From positions 2,914,001 through 2,978,000 of the forward strand of contig NZ_CP034036.1 of assembly GCF_005484965.1 (NCBI RefSeq): a stretch of 64,000 nucleotides of DNA. The letters run 5' to 3'. Below the pieces are notes generated by a model. The model was not told the origin of the DNA and ran no database searches. It saw nothing but the letters and a program-made list of their open reading frames with translations. The translations under genes were made by a program, and so were the position numbers. Source of the stretch: Brenneria nigrifluens DSM 30175 = ATCC 13028. Lineage in GTDB: Bacteria; Pseudomonadota; Gammaproteobacteria; Enterobacterales; Enterobacteriaceae. Positions 49,177 through 56,054 of this stretch are shown here, piece by piece (within the stretch, counting starts at the first letter, position 1; each line of letters begins with the position of its first letter).

Positions 49177-52100
49177 AGGCTCTCCTTCAACGTTTCAAGG
49201 AAACACGCCAGAAACGGCGTCAGCGTCTCATCGTCAAGCCTTGAGGCGATATGCAGATGACGTTGTGTGCCGGCCGCGATAAAGGTCATATCAATATTCG
49301 TCCGGGGATTTTCGGAAGGCACGTCCAGCACGCTGTCTCTCAGCCAGAGCAGGTCTTCTTCCGGCATCGCGACAAAATTGAATAGATAGGGAATCCGTTC
49401 CGCGTCCCATCCCGTAGCCGTTTGGATCTCTTCCGAACCGATAAGGCTGTGGCTGCGAAACGCCTCCATGCGGTCGTGAAAATCATCCGGCATATCCCGC
49501 ACACCGAGAAGGTCGTCCTCGAATAAAATTGGCGCCGCGACGGTGTAAAAGCCCAGGCCCTGCGTCTTGCTGCGATGAGAAAACAGGCACAGCGCCAAAG
49601 GGTCGGTCGTCCCGCTCATTTTTGTAATGGCATGGCGATAAGCGCGCATGGCGGCCCATTGCAGATGTGTATATTGGGTCTCGGGCAGAACGATTTCCGC
49701 CTGACGCCAGGTCGGGCCGCCCTCTTCTTGGCGCGGGCCGGAAACGACGGCCCTTTCGCCATAGTGGGCCCAGAAATCTATGCCCTGCTCTACGACATCA
49801 GTATAGCGTTTTTCAAGCTTCAAGTTCTCCGCCACAAAGGCGAGATCGGGGAGAGTCGTCTCATCATCGGTATGACCTGCCGCGAGAGAGGCAGTTAGCG
49901 CCCGCAATAGCTGCACCTGCCCCAAGTGGTCCGCAAGAATATGGTGAAACAGCACGGCGATATGGCGCTGTCCACTGATATGGACGTCGCCCAACCGTAG
50001 CAGTGGCCCTTCAAAGAGACTTATGGGGCTGTTTAAGAGAAAAGAGACGCAGTCCCGTTCATCGGTAAAGTCCTGGGCGACGCTAAAAACAAGGCGTTCT
50101 CCCGAAATCCCTGTTGCGGGCAGACGAAATGCCAAGCCATGCTCGCCATCCACGACCACGGCCGAGAGTAGAGGAAAAGCCATGCCCATGCTTTGCGCGA
50201 TCTCCTCAAGTTCCCGAACGGTTTTACCTTCCGAGCCGGGCTTGACGAGATAGGCGACGTTGTTCGCCGTCAGATGACCGTGAAACAATTCAGGATAGAC
50301 CATCGAGGCCTGCATCGGGGTCAAGGGAATGTCCGTCAATTCAGGGTAGCGATCGGATGTCGGCGATGCTCGCCGATCTGCCAAAAGCCGTGCCGCATCC
50401 TGCGCTCCGCGCGCATAGACAAACGCAAAGAGCCCGGTCGGAAGGCTGAGCGTTGCAATTTCCGACCATGGCGGTACGGCGCGCTCATCCTTCAGCCGGA
50501 TGATATGATAGTCAAATGCATCCCACTCAAGGTCACATTTCGGCTCATCGCCAATCTCAGCCAGCAGGCGCGCCATACGCGGCCAGGTACAATCCCGATA
50601 AAACTCCGTCAAGCCGAGAGGCTCTCTTCGATGCCGGTTGAGCAAAGTCACCAGCTTCACCGCCAGTATCGAGTGCCCCCCAGCCTGAAAGAAGTCTTGA
50701 TCCGGTCGCCAATCCACCAGTCCACAGGCTTCCAGCAGCCAGTGGCGAGAACCGGCAGGTTGGTCCTGCTCAGCCGCCATCTTCGCCAGGGCGGCCATGT
50801 CGATCTTGCCATGGGGCGTTACGGGCAAAAACGCCACCTGCACAAACCTGTCGGGAACCATGAAATCGGGTAGGGAGGCCATGCCGAAGTCTTTTAGCTC
50901 CGCATCCTCCGGTGGCCGCGAAGCGCTTTGCGCCACATAATAGAGCAGCACCCGCTTACCGGTGGGCGTGGACTGCAGGCCCCCGACACAGTTCGCCACG
51001 CCAGGATGTCTCCCATAGGCAAGGGCAATATCGCTCAACGAGGTTCTATTACCCCGGATCTTGACCTGATCATCCTTGCGCCCGGCATAGTGAAAGAGAC
51101 CGCAACTATCGCGGAAAACCAGATCGCCGCTGGCGTAAGCTCTTTCTTCGCCCAGTTGCGGGAATGCCCGGAATATACTCTCGGTAAGGCAAGCATCACC
51201 GACATAGCCGGGTGAAAGCCCGTCTCCGGCGATCGCCAGTTCACCCACCTCGCCGGTTTCGCAAGGCTCGCCCTCCTCATTGAGAATGTAGAGACGGCTG
51301 TCATGAACCGGATATCCGATAGGGATCGCACGGGAAAAATCGTGGTCACGCGGGATGCGGTAAACGCAGGTGCCCATAGTATTTTCCGTCGGGCCATAGC
51401 CGTTGTAGACCGTGATGCGCGCGTTGTGACGGTAAAGCCGGTCGATATGTCCGGGAGAAAGCGCTTCGCCCCCCACCATGATGTACGAAATACCCGCCAG
51501 ACACTCGGGGTCCGCATCCATCAGCATATTCAGCAATGAAGTGGTCAGCCACAGGGTATTGGCGCCGCTTTCAGCGATCATCCGGCGCAGCGTGTCACCG
51601 GTTAGATGGTCCTCCGGCGTCAGGACCAGGCAGCCGCCGTTGCACAGCGCGGTCCATATCTCGAACTGCGATGCATCGAAAGTAAGGGCAGAATGATGGA
51701 TCATCACGGTCTGCGGGCCAGCCGGAAAATGCGGCGGCTGATAACAGAAGCCCACCACGCCCAGATGGGTGCACGGAATAATTTTCGGCGCCCCCGTCGT
51801 GCCGCTTGAAAAATTAACATAAACGATATCGCTCGCGGCCGGTTTACGAGAACAACCCACCGCAACGGGAACCATCAGGTCCGCGGACTGGAGAGGTTCG
51901 GCGAAGGTCACATTGCAAAGCGGGCCATTAGCGATGAACAGCCGGACCTCCGCCTTTTCGATGACTGAATTATTCCAGCTCTCCGGATTCCTGGGACTGA
52001 TGAAGCAGAACCCACATCCGGCCTTCAAGATCGCCAGCAGCATAACGATCAGATTAATCTCGCGCCGCATCTGGATGCCGATCCTATCCCCCGGACAGGC

Positions 52101-52268
52101 GCCCGCCTGCAACAGTCGCGCGGCGGCAAAGTTGGAGAGCGCGTCAAGCTCGGCATAGGTTAGCTTTGCGTCCTGAAGACGCACCGCACAGCCTTGCGGA
52201 TTGGCCGCCACCGCCTTTTCAAATGCTTCAATCACTGTCGAGACCAAAATTCTCTCCTTTGTCGCCAT
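49173..52268 (-). CDS. NRPS 1: adenylation-thiolation-condensation
   Basis: At 1031 residues, the order is A (about 10-495), T (about 505-575) and C (about 640-1031). A-domain motifs: A3 SSGTTGAPK at 154-162, FDAS with Asp199, A10 Lys488 in TPHGKID. The carrier serine is Ser533 in AGGHS. The C domain has HHILAD at 775-780, with His in place of the usual Gly after Asp. By hand alignment the ten pocket residues read D-A-F-W-I-V-G-M-G-K, which recalls valine-type codes, with low certainty. With no N-terminal C domain it can initiate, and its C domain would join its own amino acid to a partner. It overlaps the dehydrogenase gene by 41 nt. Confidence 0.9.
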   Translation of the reverse strand: MATKERILVSTVIEAFEKAVAANPQGCAVRLQDAKLTYAELDALSNFAAARLLQAGACPGDRIGIQMRREINLIVMLLAILKAGCGFCFISPRNPESWNNSVIEKAEVRLFIANGPLCNVTFAEPLQSADLMVPVAVGCSRKPAASDIVYVNFSSGTTGAPKIIPCTHLGVVGFCYQPPHFPAGPQTVMIHHSALTFDASQFEIWTALCNGGCLVLTPEDHLTGDTLRRMIAESGANTLWLTTSLLNMLMDADPECLAGISYIMVGGEALSPGHIDRLYRHNARITVYNGYGPTENTMGTCVYRIPRDHDFSRAIPIGYPVHDSRLYILNEEGEPCETGEVGELAIAGDGLSPGYVGDACLTESIFRAFPQLGEERAYASGDLVFRDSCGLFHYAGRKDDQVKIRGNRTSLSDIALAYGRHPGVANCVGGLQSTPTGKRVLLYYVAQSASRPPEDAELKDFGMASLPDFMVPDRFVQVAFLPVTPHGKIDMAALAKMAAEQDQPAGSRHWLLEACGLVDWRPDQDFFQAGGHSILAVKLVTLLNRHRREPLGLTEFYRDCTWPRMARLLAEIGDEPKCDLEWDAFDYHIIRLKDERAVPPWSEIATLSLPTGLFAFVYARGAQDAARLLADRRASPTSDRYPELTDIPLTPMQASMVYPELFHGHLTANNVAYLVKPGSEGKTVRELEEIAQSMGMAFPLLSAVVVDGEHGLAFRLPATGISGERLVFSVAQDFTDERDCVSFLLNSPISLFEGPLLRLGDVHISGQRHIAVLFHHILADHLGQVQLLRALTASLAAGHTDDETTLPDLAFVAENLKLEKRYTDVVEQGIDFWAHYGERAVVSGPRQEEGGPTWRQAEIVLPETQYTHLQWAAMRAYRHAITKMSGTTDPLALCLFSHRSKTQGLGFYTVAAPILFEDDLLGVRDMPDDFHDRMEAFRSHSLIGSEEIQTATGWDAERIPYLFNFVAMPEEDLLWLRDSVLDVPSENPRTNIDMTFIAAGTQRHLHIASRLDDETLTPFLACFLETLKESL

Positions 52269-53268
52269 GGCGAATCAAACAGAAGCCCACGGGAAAAGCG
52301 GCCTCGCCACGATACAGAGACAAGGCCTGGCGCGGCGAGAAAACGGTGCGTGGCAACGCGGCGGCGAGATCTCGCCGCCGGTCGATCAGCGCCAGCGCCC
52401 TTGCCAGATTATCATCCACCCGCGCCTCGCCGTTCGGAGGAACGACATCGGCAAGGCCGACATGATAGCGGTCGTCGCGGTACCCGGCACCGCAACGGGA
52501 GACATTGATAAGATCGAAATTTCCGGAGGCCGGCGAAAACGCAATCCGGCCGGAAAGTCTGCCCAAGTTCACAAGCATGGAGCGATCCTTACCGTTTCCA
52601 TCCGGATGCAGGAGGTTGAGAATATCGCCGATCTGTTCGGTGACATCCCCCTCTGCGCAGAAATAAATCTTGGTAAAGCGTCCGGTGCCGCCAGACCGCG
52701 ACGAGCCCGGATCGAAACTTGGCCAAGCTGGGCATCCGCGCATCCTGTCGGCGCGGACATCCCAGACGCAAACCTCCGCGCCGACATCCGCGGCCAATAA
52801 CGCCATCAGCATGCCGACACCGCCCAGACCGAGAACCAACACCCGGTCCCGGCTGCTCAATCGGCTTCTGTCGCCGGCATGGACCGCCGTGGCCGCGAGC
52901 GTGGACAGAATGGCCAGATGCCCCGGCAGGTCTCCGGGAATCCGGCGGACCAGCCGGCGCGGCATTATCAGGCAGTCCGCATGGATGGCCGCACGCCATC
53001 CCATGGCGATCACCCGATCCCCAGGTTCCGTATGGTTCACATTCACCCCCTTGCGCAGCACCGTGCCGACGGCGCAGTAACCAAGTTCGAGGGTTTCACC
53101 GGTCTCCCTGGCCTGGCGGATATAATGCAGCTCCGTCCCGGGACTGATCATAGTGAACTCCGTTGCCACGACCACATGGTTGTCGTCGCAGTAGGGTATG
53201 GCTTCACGCAGGATCTGCACTCCGCTGTCGCCTTGAACCGCAAATAGCCGCCGTGTTCCTTGGTGCAT
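52228..53268 (-). CDS. MDR/zinc-type alcohol dehydrogenase-like enzyme
   Basis: This 346-residue medium-chain dehydrogenase/reductase has a GroES-like N-terminal half (TMISPGTELHYI) and the Rossmann motif VLGLGGVGMLMAL at about residues 145-157. The usual catalytic zinc cysteine is not evident at the GTEL position, so it may be a zinc-free reductase. The overall pattern recalls BchC-type and other biosynthetic dehydrogenases. A role in oxidising or reducing a ring hydroxyl/ketone of the precursor is inferred. It starts 4 bp after the EPSPS-like gene. Confidence 0.75.
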   Translation of the reverse strand: MHQGTRRLFAVQGDSGVQILREAIPYCDDNHVVVATEFTMISPGTELHYIRQARETGETLELGYCAVGTVLRKGVNVNHTEPGDRVIAMGWRAAIHADCLIMPRRLVRRIPGDLPGHLAILSTLAATAVHAGDRSRLSSRDRVLVLGLGGVGMLMALLAADVGAEVCVWDVRADRMRGCPAWPSFDPGSSRSGGTGRFTKIYFCAEGDVTEQIGDILNLLHPDGNGKDRSMLVNLGRLSGRIAFSPASGNFDLINVSRCGAGYRDDRYHVGLADVVPPNGEARVDDNLARALALIDRRRDLAAALPRTVFSPRQALSLYRGEAAFPVGFCLIRHGDKGENFGLDSD

Positions 53269-53272
53269 CGCA

Positions 53273-54631
53273 TCAACCCCTGAATATGGCCCGAAGGCAT
53301 TGATCGAAATCCGGAAAGGAGGTTTTATAGCATTCGCCGCCGAGAATGCGACCCGCGAGACCGTGGGCGAGCATCAGAACATGCGCCGTCATCGACAGCC
53401 GGTGATCGTTAAACACGGTGACATCGCTCTGCACGCTCGGCCGTTGTCCCCCCTCGGTATGGATGGAATAGCCATCAATGACGGCGTCGATACCGAGCGT
53501 CCGCAACATCCGGCAGGTAGCCGTAATCCTGTCGGATTCTTTGAATGTCAACTCGTAGAGATCGTCGAACGCCGCCTCGCCCGGCAAAAGAGCGGCGATG
53601 GCGACCATCAGCGGGATTTCGTCGATCATCGAGTGCAGGCTTTCCTTGCCTTGCATGCCCTGCGCCTTAAACGCCCCGCCCCCCCGCAAGGCAATCGTGC
53701 CGGTTTTTTCCCCATGGGGACGCCCATCGGGCGAAATTTCCAGTCCGAATCCGCAACGCTGCATCCAATAAAAAAAACCGATTCGCGTCGGGTTGATGCA
53801 CACCCCCTCGAACCACACGCTCGCCTCCGGCCGGTCCCTGTTCAACAACCAGAAGAGCGCTGCCGGATAGGCAAGCGCGGACGGATCCAAGGGAATGGTG
53901 ATGGCGCCCGGCGGCCGAAACTGCCGCGGCCGGTAGGTCAAAACATGTTCTATGTCCTCCACCTCGTCACCAAACCCTTGAGCCATCAACTGGGTGTGAT
54001 CCCTGGCCTCGACCGAATACGCGATTTCGACCGGCACCCGGGCGGCAATGGCGGCAAACAGGACGGCCGAGATCGATTGCGCGCTGCCGATGGAGATCGA
54101 AACCCGGCCCGATGTGATCTGTGACGGCAGCAGCCTGAGCGGCAAACATCCCGCCCGCCCCAGATATTCAAATTGTCCCCCCAATGTCGTCAGCGGCTCC
54201 ACGATCCAGTCGAAGGGACGATTGCGCAGCGTCTGATCGCCATCAACGACGCAGCCGACGCCAAGCCCGCACAACACCCCGAGCAGCAGCCTGGCCGCCG
54301 CGCTGGAAGGCCCAAGATAAACTCTCCGCTCTTTTTTATTCAGCATCCCATGGCAATCGGCCGTTCGTAAGGAGGTCTGAAATGCCACTGCGCCTGACCG
54401 GCGGTCAAAATCGATCTTCAGCCCCAGATGTTGCAGGGCGTCGATCAATAGAGTGACGGCGGCTCCCTGATTGATACCGACGATGGTCACCGGATGTTCG
54501 GACAAGGCGGCGAACAACAATGCCCTGTGCGATATGGATTTGTCGGAGGGAACATAGCGAGCAGCGGCAGACCAATCAGGATGTTCCGGCAGCATGGCGG
54601 GGGAAATGTTGCGGTCAGGATAGATCAGCAT
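53273..54631 (-). CDS. EPSP synthase (AroA)-like enzyme with altered PEP loop
   Basis: This 452-residue member of the enolpyruvyl transferase family has kept the catalytic Lys in PSDKSISHRALL (residues 29-40), Gln in SAQSISA, Asp/Glu in SMIDEIPLM, KESDRI, NDHRLSM and KTSFPDF. The loop that binds PEP and glyphosate in AroA, LGNAGTAMRPL, is here LGPSSAAARLL at 106-116, so the positions of E. coli Asn94, Gly96, Thr97 and Pro101 are all changed. It is therefore unlikely to be the housekeeping AroA. It could be a biosynthetic enzyme on a shikimate-type ring, or a drug-resistant target copy. Confidence 0.85.
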   Translation of the reverse strand: MLIYPDRNISPAMLPEHPDWSAAARYVPSDKSISHRALLFAALSEHPVTIVGINQGAAVTLLIDALQHLGLKIDFDRRSGAVAFQTSLRTADCHGMLNKKERRVYLGPSSAAARLLLGVLCGLGVGCVVDGDQTLRNRPFDWIVEPLTTLGGQFEYLGRAGCLPLRLLPSQITSGRVSISIGSAQSISAVLFAAIAARVPVEIAYSVEARDHTQLMAQGFGDEVEDIEHVLTYRPRQFRPPGAITIPLDPSALAYPAALFWLLNRDRPEASVWFEGVCINPTRIGFFYWMQRCGFGLEISPDGRPHGEKTGTIALRGGGAFKAQGMQGKESLHSMIDEIPLMVAIAALLPGEAAFDDLYELTFKESDRITATCRMLRTLGIDAVIDGYSIHTEGGQRPSVQSDVTVFNDHRLSMTAHVLMLAHGLAGRILGGECYKTSFPDFDQCLRAIFRG

Positions 54632-54635
54632 GATT

Positions 54636-55850
54636 TCACCCCTTTTTGTAACGCTTAGGATCGATCAACGCGTCGTCGCTGAGGATCTGTTCAGGGTCGA
54701 AAATATCGGGCGCCGATGGGCCCTTTGCCACCGGCAACATCCCGGCTTCATACGAGCGGCGGCGATGGCGCTTGCGCTCCAGCCCGAGATTGAATCCTTC
54801 CAGATCAATGGGCCATTGCTTCATCGTCCCCTGTTGACGACAGTAATCCGCCAGCGCCTGCCCCCTCGGGGTGCGAACGAGCACGCGTCCGTATTTGTCG
54901 TATTTCGTAGCGTTGAGGCTGGCATCGAAAATATTGGGATCGCCGTCGCAGACGCTGATGTCGGCAAGACCGCTCATCCAGTCGCCGCAGGACAGACAGC
55001 GGTGATTTTTTCCGCCTTTCAGCTCCTTGAGGATTTGCCAGAATTCCAGGGAATGGCGGTCGCCATCCGCAGTGGAAACGATCAGCTTTCCCGGATAAGG
55101 CCCGCTGCGGTAGCGAATATCGTTTACGGTATCCAGAGACAGGCCTAAACGGCCTTGAATTATATCGATAGTTCCCTTCGGCAGGGTGCTGGACGAGCAG
55201 GCCGTTTCGACCAGAAAGGCGATGTTTTCCCGCGCCCAGTCGGCAATATCGCCCTGCAACTGCTGAAGTTTGCGGATGGCCTGCATGTGACAGGCTAATC
55301 CGACGACGGCGATCTTGTCGTCGCGACAGTGCTCATAAAGGCCGCGTAACTCCGCCAGGTAAGGCGTCAGTTGATAGGTGGATTGCGCATTCGCGATGAT
55401 CGTCTCTTCATCCCTGGCGACGACGCCCTTTGCCCGCCAGCCTGCATGAGGGTCGCGGCCCATGGTCAGGACGTGATCGACGCCAAGCGCCTCGCGGCTG
55501 GCCAGCAGTAACGTAGTGACAGTACCGCCGCTGGCCGAGGCTTCGAACACATCAGTCCTGGTCGATCGGGCGCCGAAGTGATTGATATGAATGCCCAGCC
55601 ACCGTTCACTGGGTTCGCGCGTGCGACCGAAAAGCCGCATCTCGGCTTCATCGGTCGCCGGATCGGCGCCAGGACAGACATCATGACACAGATGGCAATC
55701 ATCACAGGACGCCGGGTCGAAATCCAACACCGGCTGAAGGTTGTCCGGATTCAGCACGATCAGCCGTTCGGGACAGACCAGTTGACAGGCTCCGCAACCG
55801 GCACATAAATTGGAATCAAGAACATCCGCTCGTAACACACTCATTGACAT
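54636..55850 (-). CDS. FrhB-like Fe-S flavoprotein (coenzyme F420 hydrogenase beta family)
   Basis: This 404-residue protein has two 4Fe-4S motifs at the N terminus (LCAGCGACQLVCP and CDDCHLCHDVCP), then EASASGGTVTTLLLA, a GLACHMQAI segment, and CLSCGDWMSG near the C terminus. These are the marks of FrhB-type proteins, which reduce substrates including C=C bonds with flavin and Fe-S clusters. Enterobacteria do not make F420, so ferredoxin, NAD(P)H or another donor is likely. The start MSMSVLR at 55850 has AAAAGGA in front. In this operon it probably reduces the EPSPS-like enzyme's product. Confidence 0.85.
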   Translation of the reverse strand: MSMSVLRADVLDSNLCAGCGACQLVCPERLIVLNPDNLQPVLDFDPASCDDCHLCHDVCPGADPATDEAEMRLFGRTREPSERWLGIHINHFGARSTRTDVFEASASGGTVTTLLLASREALGVDHVLTMGRDPHAGWRAKGVVARDEETIIANAQSTYQLTPYLAELRGLYEHCRDDKIAVVGLACHMQAIRKLQQLQGDIADWARENIAFLVETACSSSTLPKGTIDIIQGRLGLSLDTVNDIRYRSGPYPGKLIVSTADGDRHSLEFWQILKELKGGKNHRCLSCGDWMSGLADISVCDGDPNIFDASLNATKYDKYGRVLVRTPRGQALADYCRQQGTMKQWPIDLEGFNLGLERKRHRRRSYEAGMLPVAKGPSAPDIFDPEQILSDDALIDPKRYKKG

Positions 55851-55910
55851 GGGTATCATCCTTTTACGAGGAATACCTCGGGTAATCCAGATAATTACTC
55901 AGTTCACCCG

Positions 55911-56054
55911 TCATTCCATTTGAACGATTTCCAGCGAAACGGCGTTTGCGCCGTGAGATAACGTTCCCGTTGCGGTTTTGGCGAAGCCGAGTTTTCGACA
56001 CGCTTTAGCGGCCGCAGAACAAATCTCGACACTCCGCATCTTTGGCTGGGTCAT
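55911..56054 (-). CDS. 47-aa protein coupled to NRPS 2, unknown
   Basis: A 47-codon frame (start MTQPKMRSVEICSAAAKACR, end ANAVSLEIVQME) begins in the stop of NRPS 2 (ATGA). It has a basic amphipathic helix in the first half and is not an MbtH-like protein by sequence (no NxExQxSxWP pattern). The 61-bp space to the FrhB-like gene is the largest gap in the operon. It could be a small accessory protein or a decayed remnant. Confidence 0.4.
   Translation of the reverse strand: MTQPKMRSVEICSAAAKACRKLGFAKTATGTLSHGANAVSLEIVQME

Noticed and set aside
53300..54124. A 274-codon frame antisense to the EPSPS-like gene, and similar long antisense frames at 43007-43597, 50193-50873 and 57422-58150
   Set aside because: Long antisense frames are common opposite GC-rich genes; they show no domain or start signal.
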